Shown here in pieces: positions 1-6,064 of a stretch of DNA of 6,106 nucleotides; position 1 is the first letter of the stretch, and each line of letters opens with the position of its first letter. Source of the stretch: Candidatus Hydrogenedentes bacterium CG07_land_8_20_14_0_80_42_17 (GTDB taxonomy: Bacteria; UBA8481); contig PEWQ01000181.1 in assembly GCA_002780065.1 (NCBI GenBank), forward strand, positions 1-6,106. The letters run 5' to 3'. Position numbers and translations under genes: made by a program. The notes under the pieces were generated by a model. The model ran no database searches and was not told the DNA's origin. It saw nothing but the letters and a program-made list of their open reading frames with translations.

Positions 1-14
1 TTCCGAATGACAGC

Positions 15-59
15 CGCATGCTTTAGCCTGCGTGACAAGCATGTGCGTGATGTGTTTTT
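15..59 (+). terminator. Imperfect hairpin followed by T-run, possible terminator of an upstream gene or a repeat fragment
   Basis: CGCATGCTT (15-23) pairs with AAGCATGTGCG (37-47) apart from a two-base bulge, and a run of five T (55-59) follows after a short gap. A competing small palindrome, CGCATGCTTTAGCCTGCG (15-32), also exists and resembles a dispersed 'GCATGCTTTAGCCTGCG' repeat seen in some environmental bacteria. It could end transcription of a gene left of the window. The evidence is modest. Confidence 0.3.
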
Positions 60-93
60 AATCTCCTGACGGGAGAGGGGAAGAGGCGAGAGT

Positions 94-1113
94 ATGACAG
101 ATAAAAAAATCTTAAAAGCTCATGGCGGCGGCGGAACTGCGATGAGCGATTTGATCGAATCGCATCTTCTCTCTGTATTGAAGGACCCGCGACTTTTGAA
201 AACCGACGATGCCGCAGTATGGAAAGAAAAAATCGTTGAAGGCGATAAACTTGCAATGACCACTGACGCATACGTAGTGGCTCCGATTTTTTTCCCTGGC
301 GGAGACATCGGAAAGCTTGCCATTTCCGGAACTGTCAATGACCTTGCTGTCAAAGGTGCGCGTCCGATTGCATTGTCGCTCGCTTTGATACTCGAGGAAG
401 GATTTTCTACAGACTCTTTGGATAAAATAATGAATTCGATTTCGGAGACTGCTAATGAGGCAAAAGTTTCTGTTGTCACAGGCGACACAAAAGTTGTTGA
501 ACGCGGAGCCGGCAACGGTTGTTACATAGTTACAGCCGGGATAGGAATTGTTCCTAAAGATCGCGAAACAGATATTGAACTAATAAGACCGGGCGACGCG
601 ATTATTATCAACTCATTTATCGGAGATCACGGCACAGCTGTCATGGCGGCAAGAAACGGCTTTGAGCTAGGTGAAGAGATAGTTTCCGATGCGGCTCCGC
701 TTTCGGAACTTATTGAGATTTTTTTTGAGTTTTCTCCCGACACTCGTTTCATTCGAGACGCAACGCGCGGAGGGATTTCAAATCTGCTGTGCGAAGTTGC
801 GGCGAAGACGAGTTTTGGAATTGAACTTGTAGAGGATTCGATTCCGATTCGAAGCGGAACCCGCGCCGCACTTTCGATGCTGGGACTCGATCCGCTCGGT
901 GTTGCGAACGAAGGCGTAATAGTTGCATTTTTGCCGGCAGAAAAAAAGGAAGCTGTTTTGAATGCGATGAGGAGGCACAGATACGGCAGCGCAGCACAGT
1001 GTATTGGAACTGTCACTGAAAAGAATAAAGGACGGGTTATATTGAAGACATCGATCGGCGGAGAAAGAATTCTTGTCAGACCGTACGGCGAAGAACTTCC
1101 TAGAATCTGCTGA
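94..1113 (+). CDS. hypE: HypE, [NiFe]-hydrogenase maturation protein (carbamoyl dehydratase)
   Basis: HypE is a cytoplasmic ATP-dependent enzyme that dehydrates a carbamoyl group on its own C-terminal cysteine to a thiocyanate, the source of the CN ligands of the hydrogenase Fe centre. The 339-residue product has the usual family length. It shows the N-terminal glycine-rich segment HGGGG (10-14), TTDAYVV (56-62), FFPGGDIGKLA (66-76), GTVNDLA (79-85), TGDTKVV (129-135), GDHGTAVM (177-184) and RDATRGG (221-227), all typical of the AIR-synthase-like HypE/PurM fold. It ends in PRIC, so the carrier cysteine C339 is the true last residue and the protein looks functional. The ATG at 94 gives the expected N-terminus and follows a purine-rich stretch (about 71-92) that can serve as ribosome binding site. 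The next gene encodes the HypF-type carbamoyltransferase domain, its pathway partner. Other hyp genes may lie upstream, outside the window. The family assignment is essentially certain. Confidence 0.97.
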   Translation: MTDKKILKAHGGGGTAMSDLIESHLLSVLKDPRLLKTDDAAVWKEKIVEGDKLAMTTDAYVVAPIFFPGGDIGKLAISGTVNDLAVKGARPIALSLALILEEGFSTDSLDKIMNSISETANEAKVSVVTGDTKVVERGAGNGCYIVTAGIGIVPKDRETDIELIRPGDAIIINSFIGDHGTAVMAARNGFELGEEIVSDAAPLSELIEIFFEFSPDTRFIRDATRGGISNLLCEVAAKTSFGIELVEDSIPIRSGTRAALSMLGLDPLGVANEGVIVAFLPAEKKEAVLNAMRRHRYGSAAQCIGTVTEKNKGRVILKTSIGGERILVRPYGEELPRIC

Positions 1114-1118
1114 TAAGT

Positions 1119-1236
1119 TGTGAAAAAATTGAATAGTGTCATTGCGAGGAGTGAAGCAACGAAGAAATCTCTTAAACATAACAGATTGCTTCTGCTAAAA
1201 AACGGCATCGAAATGACTTGCCGAAATTTTTTCACA
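1119..1236. repeat. Perfect 12-bp inverted repeat bracketing the palindromic element
   Basis: TGTGAAAAAATT at 1119-1130 is the exact reverse complement of AATTTTTTCACA at 1225-1236, with the 1138-1217 element nested between. If transcribed, the spacer could fold into one long two-level hairpin just after the hypE stop. It may be an outer end of the element, or a regulatory or attenuating structure between hypE and the HypF-domain gene. The pairing is seen directly; any function is inferred. Confidence 0.6.
1138..1217. repeat. Degenerate palindromic dispersed repeat (GTCATTGCGAG type), MITE-like
   Basis: The stretch begins GTCATTGCGAGGAGTGAAGC and ends CGAAATGAC. The ends pair as inverted repeats: GTCATTGCG (1138-1146) with CGAAATGAC (1209-1217), 8 of 9 positions. 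The inner arms GAAGAAATCT (1161-1170) and AGATTGCTTC (1183-1192) pair at 9 of 10. The sequence between outer and inner arms on the right side no longer pairs, so the element is decayed. The motif resembles a widely distributed intergenic palindromic repeat family that I recognise from many bacterial genomes. It is non-coding and occupies most of the hypE to hypF spacer. A second partial copy lies at the right edge of the window. Confidence 0.75.
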
Positions 1237-1262
1237 GTTTCTGATTGCGATAGAATCTTCTC

Positions 1263-2351
1263 ATGATCTCTATTCTTGCTTTAGGAAGTGACCTTAAACC
1301 GTCTTTTACTTTTCTACGAGGCCGAGAAATTTTTTCAGAATCCATTATTAATTTTGTAGAACTTTCCAATCTTGATGATTTTAATAATTGGTCTAAAAGA
1401 ATTATCGAGCTCTGTGACCGATTTAAACCGAATGTTATTGTTGTCGACAAACATCCTCTTTTCATTTCGAGAAGATTCGGAATTGATTTATCTCGAAAAC
1501 TGAATGCCGAATTAATCGAAGCTCAGCATCATCATGCGCACGCTTTCAGCTCAATTAAATATTTCGATATTAATGATCGCGTATTAGCGGTAATTATGGA
1601 TGGAACCGGCTTTGGAGAAGACGGAACGATTTGGGGCTGTGAGATTTTTTTGTGCGAAACTGATGGGAAATGCGAACGGTTGGGACATCTCAAACCTGTG
1701 CCTTGCCCGGGCGGTGATGCGGCGATTCTATCACCATGGCGAATGGCAGTAGGATGGCTTGAAGAATCTGCGGATTACGATTTGTTCAAAGACACAGTGC
1801 GCAAAGAAGAGTTTGAGATTGCAAAGCGCGTCTGCGCCTCCAAATTTGCGGTTCTTACATCGTCGGCGGGAAGGCTTTTTGATGCGGCAGCGTCTCTACT
1901 TGGAATTGCAGTGACCGTGAAAGAATCAGCGCGGGCCGCGGTAATGCTGGAGAACTATGCAATTTCTGCATTGGAAATTTTCGGATGCGCCGAAGAAGAA
2001 AAGCATTATGAAATTATTGGCAATGTTCTTGATATGAAGCCGGCTCTCTTTAAAATAATTCAGGATCAGAAAAGCGGAGTTTCAATAAAGAATTCCGCAT
2101 TGCAATTTCATGTTCAACTAGTTAGAGGAATTTGCGATCTATTGGAAGATGTGAACAATTTAGGAATTAAAAAAGTAGTATTTGGCGGAGGCTGTTTTTT
2201 GAATTCGATTTTGCGGCAAGAATTTCCAAAAAGACTTTCAAAATTGGGTTACGAAACTTATCTTCCTGAGCCTTTTATCTGCACGGATTTAGCTCTTTCT
2301 ATAGGGCAAGCTGAGATTGCATCGAAGAACCTTGAGCTGAAAGAGATTTGA
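1263..2351 (+). CDS. hypF: Stand-alone HypF C-terminal (Kae1-like) carbamoyltransferase domain
   Basis: The 362-residue product matches only the C-terminal Kae1/TsaD-like half of HypF, the part that moves carbamoyl from carbamoyl-adenylate to the HypE cysteine. Full HypF is roughly 750 residues. Visible landmarks: the domain-opening ILALGSDLK (4-12), metal-site HHHAH (89-93), DGTGFGEDGTIWG (113-125), the HypF-specific PVPCPGGDAA (145-154) and SPWRMA (157-162), GRLFDAAASLLG (203-214), the GGGCFLN loop (308-314), and TDLALSIGQ (341-349), whose D342 matches the last metal ligand of the family. No acylphosphatase, zinc-finger or YrdC-like region exists: an in-frame TAG lies at 1251-1253 and only a 149-bp spacer separates it from hypE. 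The ATG at 1263 is the only nearby start and falls at the domain boundary, so this looks like a deliberate single-domain gene rather than a fragment. No Shine-Dalgarno is visible. A shortened HypF (HypF1) is known in Ralstonia eutropha. The full reaction needs a carbamoyl-adenylate source from elsewhere. Confidence 0.9.
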   Translation: MISILALGSDLKPSFTFLRGREIFSESIINFVELSNLDDFNNWSKRIIELCDRFKPNVIVVDKHPLFISRRFGIDLSRKLNAELIEAQHHHAHAFSSIKYFDINDRVLAVIMDGTGFGEDGTIWGCEIFLCETDGKCERLGHLKPVPCPGGDAAILSPWRMAVGWLEESADYDLFKDTVRKEEFEIAKRVCASKFAVLTSSAGRLFDAAASLLGIAVTVKESARAAVMLENYAISALEIFGCAEEEKHYEIIGNVLDMKPALFKIIQDQKSGVSIKNSALQFHVQLVRGICDLLEDVNNLGIKKVVFGGGCFLNSILRQEFPKRLSKLGYETYLPEPFICTDLALSIGQAEIASKNLELKEI

Positions 2352-2375
2352 TAGTATTTTGAACTGGAAGAAATA

Positions 2376-3206
2376 ATGGCAAAGAGACAAATTTTTTTTA
2401 CTTTACTCACTTCGATTCAGCGCGCGTGGCGGATTAATCTTTTTGCGCTTTCGGCGCAATTAGCTTATTACGAATTTATTTCCATCTTCCCTCTGATAAT
2501 CGTCTGCCTATCTCTTTTAGGATTTTTGCCGATCGATAATATTTTTCTGAAAGGCGCCGACTTTCTTTCAACATTTATGCCTCCGAGCGTTATAGATTTT
2601 ATTTTGAATTGGACTGACGGAGTCAGAAAAACCGGAGGCGTCACAACTCTATTGCTTGGCGCAGGAGCTCTAATCTTTTCCGGTTGGGCTACTGCCGGAG
2701 CATTTATGCATGCGTTTAGAATTGTTGAACGTGAGCCGATACGAAAAAAGTTTATGACAGTTATTCTCGTTAAAACTTTTTTCAGTTTAGTAGTTGCTTC
2801 ATTGATTTCTCTTGTTTTTGTAATTTGGGTTGCAGGTCCTGCTCTATTGAGTTTAGTATCTCTGTTCTTTAGGATGGAAGAGATTTGGAATTGGGTGTGG
2901 CTGATAATCAGACTGCCTATCGGGATTCTCATTATGACTTTATGCGTGGCGCTTCTTTATAAAGTTTTGGGTTATAGAAATATTATTTTTAAAGAAAAAC
3001 TTTACGGAGCGTTTCTTGCGGCAATTTTTTGTTATCTGATCTCATGGTCATTTTCTTTATATCTTAGAGCTATTCCTGATTTAAATCTCACTTACGGAGG
3101 AATTGCCGGTATCGTCATCTTTTTAATTTGGCTTCAGATGATGAATTTATCTCTGCTTCTCGGAGAGGTCTGGAACGTCGAACTATCGAACAACAAAAAT
3201 TACTAG
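2376..3206 (+). CDS. YihY/BrkB-family integral inner-membrane protein
   Basis: This 276-residue membrane protein fits the YihY/BrkB (UPF0761) family in length and pattern. The family signature near the N-terminus, QLAYYEFISIFPLIIVCLSLLGFLP (28-52; Ala-Tyr-Tyr followed by a Phe-Pro-Leu core), is present. Hydrophobic segments lie at about 33-52, 88-112, 128-163, 171-197, 207-231 and 240-266, giving roughly six membrane passes. The C-terminal YGGIAGIVIFLIWLQ (240-254), ending in LLGEVWNVEL (261-270), is the other conserved block. The ATG at 2376 is preceded by GGAAG at 2366-2370 with good spacing. The gene begins 24 bp after the HypF-domain stop, so co-transcription is likely, though no role in hydrogenase maturation is known for the family. 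Its molecular function is unsettled; members have been called virulence factor BrkB or, wrongly, ribonuclease BN. Its stop is only 10 bp from the stop of the converging gene. Confidence 0.93.
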   Translation: MAKRQIFFTLLTSIQRAWRINLFALSAQLAYYEFISIFPLIIVCLSLLGFLPIDNIFLKGADFLSTFMPPSVIDFILNWTDGVRKTGGVTTLLLGAGALIFSGWATAGAFMHAFRIVEREPIRKKFMTVILVKTFFSLVVASLISLVFVIWVAGPALLSLVSLFFRMEEIWNWVWLIIRLPIGILIMTLCVALLYKVLGYRNIIFKEKLYGAFLAAIFCYLISWSFSLYLRAIPDLNLTYGGIAGIVIFLIWLQMMNLSLLLGEVWNVELSNNKNY

Positions 3207-3216
3207 GCGAATGCAA

Positions 3217-4359
3217 CTACCGTGCAACCGCGAAGACTCTGTTGTTCCTGAGATAATACCCTGTCATTCCCTGACGAGAATTTAGAGTCAAAGAAACTGA
3301 GCCGAACAAGAGCTCTATTGATGGTTTAATGTTATGAATTAGAATCGGGCATTTTTCTATGCTTGGTTTCTCATCAGAAATCTCTTCTTCGATTCTTTGA
3401 AGTTTATTATTATATTCGCTTATTTCATTTTTTAATTCCATATATCTTTTTGACTGAAGAGCTAGTTCCTGCTTTTTTTCTTGGGGAAGTGTTGTGACCT
3501 TGTCTCCTAACAATCGAATAACTTCTATAACTTTTTCCAGCTTCGACATCTCAGCCATCTTTTCTTCGATTGCTTTCTTCAAATTCATCGAGACTGAGAA
3601 GAGCTGTTTCTGGCGCTGAAGCACGATCGAAAGAATCACAGGCAAGTTATTTACACCTTCGGCAGAACTAATCCTAATAAATATTCCTGCTTCTATTTTG
3701 CCACCTATGACACCATCTCCTTTATCAACCTCGACAATCTCGTTGGACTTAACCTCGCATAATTTTAGAGTTTTTGCCTTTACAAATTTTATCGCTTCAA
3801 TTTTAGAATGCTCGGCAAAATTTACTGTTGCAGATTCTGATTTAATAAATACCGGTTTTTCGACAGAACCTTTAATGCCGCCTTGAATGACAATATCTCT
3901 TTCAGACTCGATACTAGCGCCCTCCGCAACGTTTCCTGCGACTTTTATGAATCCAGATGACTTTATTCTTACTCCAGCTCCAATGTCTTTCGTTAAAATA
4001 ATGTTTTTTTCGAGAAATATTTCTTCCTCCGAATATTCAATATTTGATTCCACCATCAAGGTACTGCCGTTGTCTATTTCGTAACCGGGAGGCGAGTAGA
4101 GATTTTTTTTCGGAGCCAGCCCCATTGCATCGATATCGTAAACTTCTATTTGAGAATCTTTTGGCAGTTCAACAATTTGTGAAAACGATTCAACGTTCAG
4201 CGCAACATCGAATGATTCGACGTTCCACGCTCGGAGTTGCCGCAGATGCCGCTCGGAAATTGTAGCGCCGGCTGCAAGCAGTTGACCGCCCTGATGAAAT
4301 ATTGGGACGCGAAGAGTCATCCCCGGTTGTAGTAAGTCTAGTCGGAACGAAGTCGCCAA
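3217..4359 (-). CDS. FapA/DUF342-family beta-helix protein with coiled coil
   Basis: Starting at the TTG at 4359, the product has 380 residues. Residues 4-53 (FRLDLLQPGMTLRVPIF, then GGQLLAAGATISERHLRQL) resemble the short N-terminal segment found in many HD-GYP and related signalling proteins. Residues 95-235 form a series of short beta repeats with regularly spaced Gly, Ile and Val (for example GFIKVAGNV, DIVIQGGIKG, GDGVIGGKIEAG). This is the FapA/DUF342 right-handed beta-helix pattern, related to bactofilin-like polymer domains. Residues 245-330 are a charged, heptad-rich helix (coiled coil), followed by a beta-rich tail (335-378), again as in FapA. No signal peptide or membrane segment is seen, so it is probably cytoplasmic. 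TTG is chosen because it lies one base after the TAA of the upstream sensor gene and precedes the conserved N-terminal block; ATG at 4320 would cut into that block, and TTG at 4434 would add 25 residues encoded within the upstream gene. Translational coupling is likely. The role is unknown; a scaffold or polymer working with the sensor is an inference. Confidence 0.75.
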   Translation of the reverse strand: MATSFRLDLLQPGMTLRVPIFHQGGQLLAAGATISERHLRQLRAWNVESFDVALNVESFSQIVELPKDSQIEVYDIDAMGLAPKKNLYSPPGYEIDNGSTLMVESNIEYSEEEIFLEKNIILTKDIGAGVRIKSSGFIKVAGNVAEGASIESERDIVIQGGIKGSVEKPVFIKSESATVNFAEHSKIEAIKFVKAKTLKLCEVKSNEIVEVDKGDGVIGGKIEAGIFIRISSAEGVNNLPVILSIVLQRQKQLFSVSMNLKKAIEEKMAEMSKLEKVIEVIRLLGDKVTTLPQEKKQELALQSKRYMELKNEISEYNNKLQRIEEEISDEKPSIEKCPILIHNIKPSIELLFGSVSLTLNSRQGMTGYYLRNNRVFAVAR

Positions 4360-4360
4360 T

Positions 4361-5905
4361 TTAGGCTCTCTGCAGTCCTTCGATTGCGGCAAGGAGCTCG
4401 CTTGCTGTTTCTCCGTCTTCAGGTGAAGCAACAATCGAAGTGTCCAGATCGTCAGCGTTAGTGAGTTCTATCATCATCATGTTTTTTCTCGCATCGAGCT
4501 TAGACCAGCCTGGCACGACAACAATCAAACAATTTACTCCGTATCTGACTATAAGTTCAGCCTCATTAACTTTACTTTTAAGTTCGTTTTCAAGTTCCTG
4601 AAATTTCTTTTCTACAGAGGTTGCACCTTCTTTCCATGACTTTTCTGCAAAATGAAAAGTGATTATGCTTAACTCGACTCCGAATTTTTTCGCATTTTTT
4701 AAATATTCGTCTATTCGGTTCGAAATGAATACGAAAGGATTTGTCAGCTTGAACATTTCCCGCTCCGTCATAATGCTTACAAGTATCGGAGGAGATATTT
4801 GCGATGCGACTACTGAAAGAATTTGCGCGGCGTCTTTTTCTTCCGAGGAAGAAACTCCGGCAATAAGGAGCCCAATATGACTGGAACCTGATTTTAAAGG
4901 CACTGCTAAAACTCTATTTTGAAATCCTTCTCCAAGGCCCCATTCCTTTGAGAGAAGGTTAGGATCTATATCTATTGGTGAATCGCTGTCGATAGCTTTA
5001 ACCAGACCGAGCTCTGATATATTCACTTCCTCCATAGGAAATGTGGGATGAGTCTCGGCACCACCGCTTTTCACCGCCGCTACCAGCCATTTGTGCTGAA
5101 GCTGAAGAAGTATCACTATCGGAGAAAAGTTGAAACCTGTAGCGAGCGTCTCAATATTCAGCCGTAAAATTTCCGAGCGATCTGAAGTTGTATTTATGAT
5201 TCGCGCTACGCTGTAGAGCGCTGAGAGTTCATTCAATGTGCGTTCCAGTTCTTCCCGCGAGCGGGCCAGATTATCGACCATTTCGTTGAATCTTGCAGAG
5301 AGTCTCGCAATTTCGTCTTTGCCTTTTACTTTTACCTTAGTTTTGAGATCACCTTTTGAGACTTGTTCCGCCGCAGAATCAAGAGCGACAATAGGCTTTG
5401 CGAAGAAATGAGCCCATATCAAACTTCCTAAGAGGGCGATAAAGAGAAGTATTGCCGCAACTGCAAGAGTAGTGCTTATGATATCGCGCCGCATTATTTC
5501 GCGAGGCGACGTGTTGAAGAGCATCTTTATTTCTCCGAATTTCTGCATGTGAGCCTGAATTGGACGTGTCATGAGCCGGGTATTCAAAGATATTTGTTGC
5601 GAATTAGATTCGGGATATTGCACGAGTTTATTGTTTTCGACATCGTAGATTGCAATCCAGACTACCGTTGAATTTTGTTCTTTAATTCTTTTTACAGTTT
5701 GAATGAGATTAGCAATGTCTTGTTTTACGATGTCGGATGCGGAAGATATCGCAATTGCAGAAGAGAGCAGATCCGCCGCTCTGTCTTCGTCAGCCTCCAT
5801 TATGTCGGTCTGCCTGACGATTGCCATATAACTGGTTACAGCAACAGCTAACACGACAAGTATCATTGCTCCAAGTGCGATTCTCCCTGCAACTGAATTA
5901 CCCAT
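4361..5905 (-). CDS. Membrane sensor: HAMP, GAF and degenerate GGDEF-like domain
   Basis: The 514-residue product has a first membrane helix (8-30), an extracytoplasmic sensor region (31-142) containing VVWIAIYDVENNKLVQYPES (81-100) as in Cache/PAS-like folds, a second membrane helix (143-168), a HAMP linker (about 166-217, with AEQVSKGDLKTKV and DEIARLSARFNEMVDNL), a signalling helix (217-240) and a GAF domain (about 240-378). The remaining part (385-510) follows the GGDEF scaffold: FFISNRIDE-like start (392-400), an ELSIITFHF strand (411-419), LIVRYGVNCLIVVVP (451-465) and SIVASPEDGETASELLAA (490-507). The catalytic GGDEF signature is replaced by GVNCL (456-460), so diguanylate cyclase activity is not expected. 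No histidine kinase, methyl-accepting or HD-GYP output is present. The ATG at 5905 is chosen over ATG at 5935 because GGGAGA sits just upstream at proper spacing and the hydrophobic helix follows directly. It is the first gene of a coupled pair with the FapA-like gene. Confidence 0.8.
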   Translation of the reverse strand: MGNSVAGRIALGAMILVVLAVAVTSYMAIVRQTDIMEADEDRAADLLSSAIAISSASDIVKQDIANLIQTVKRIKEQNSTVVWIAIYDVENNKLVQYPESNSQQISLNTRLMTRPIQAHMQKFGEIKMLFNTSPREIMRRDIISTTLAVAAILLFIALLGSLIWAHFFAKPIVALDSAAEQVSKGDLKTKVKVKGKDEIARLSARFNEMVDNLARSREELERTLNELSALYSVARIINTTSDRSEILRLNIETLATGFNFSPIVILLQLQHKWLVAAVKSGGAETHPTFPMEEVNISELGLVKAIDSDSPIDIDPNLLSKEWGLGEGFQNRVLAVPLKSGSSHIGLLIAGVSSSEEKDAAQILSVVASQISPPILVSIMTEREMFKLTNPFVFISNRIDEYLKNAKKFGVELSIITFHFAEKSWKEGATSVEKKFQELENELKSKVNEAELIVRYGVNCLIVVVPGWSKLDARKNMMMIELTNADDLDTSIVASPEDGETASELLAAIEGLQRA

Positions 5906-5912
5906 GTAAATC

Positions 5913-5918
5913 TCTCCC
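5913..5918 (-). promoter_or_regulatory. Ribosome binding site deciding the start of the sensor gene
   Basis: Read on the minus strand, GGGAGA stands seven bases before ATG at 5905, within AAGGGAGAGATTTAC. It lies inside the longer reading frame that begins at 5935, which makes that earlier ATG unlikely to be the real start. Confidence 0.7.
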
Positions 5919-5948
5919 TTCTTTACGCAACACACATATAGCGCGCAG

Positions 5949-5978
5949 ATTATTACAACTTGATTTTCGTTCGTTAAA
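5949..5978 (-). promoter_or_regulatory. Candidate sigma70-type promoter for the sensor/FapA-like operon
   Basis: On the minus strand, TTTAAC (5978-5973) and AATAAT (5954-5949) are separated by 18 bases. The -10 box matches TATAAT at 5 of 6 positions; the -35 box is weak at 3 of 6. A start near 5942 would leave a leader of about 37 nt before ATG at 5905. The local AT-richness makes chance matches common. Confidence 0.3.
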
Positions 5979-6064
5979 TTTAAACTTCAAGATATTTTTT
6001 GTATTGGAGCTTATGATAAAAAATCGAAAAGAGATAGCCGGGTCTGACCAAAAAGCAGAATTTC

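Noticed and set aside
120-515. A 131-codon minus-strand reading frame opposite the first part of hypE
   Set aside because: It mirrors conserved hypE codons and shows no recognisable protein features or upstream signal.
1138-1217. CRISPR repeat or tRNA-like structure
   Set aside because: There is a single palindrome with no regular spacers, and no anticodon or T-arm pattern fits.
627-1235. A 202-codon minus-strand reading frame opposite hypE
   Set aside because: It runs through the strongly conserved coding frame of hypE, its product is low-complexity and serine-rich with no family features, and its start lies in the repeat-filled spacer.
1114-1262. Possible remnant of the HypF N-terminal half between hypE and the HypF-domain gene
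   Set aside because: The 149 bp are taken up by the palindromic element and its flanks, with an in-frame stop at 1251-1253 and no acylphosphatase, zinc-finger or YrdC motif in any frame I read.
2468-2932. A 154-codon minus-strand reading frame opposite the YihY-like gene
   Set aside because: The forward frame encodes a full-length membrane family protein; the reverse product has no domain pattern.
2376-3206. Annotation as ribonuclease BN (rbn)
   Set aside because: That name came from an old misassignment of this membrane family; the sequence has no nuclease motif.
4181-4224. Repeated NVESF peptide in the FapA-like protein as a tandem duplication
   Set aside because: Only five residues repeat (46-50 and 55-59) with differing codons and no longer repeat around them; chance or a local beta motif is enough.
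4361-5905. Active diguanylate cyclase or histidine kinase
   Set aside because: The GGDEF signature is replaced by GVNCL, and no H-box or ATP-binding N/G-box motifs are present.
5906-5935. Upstream ATG at 5935 adding ten residues to the sensor
   Set aside because: The GGGAGA ribosome binding site lies within those ten codons and is correctly spaced for ATG at 5905.
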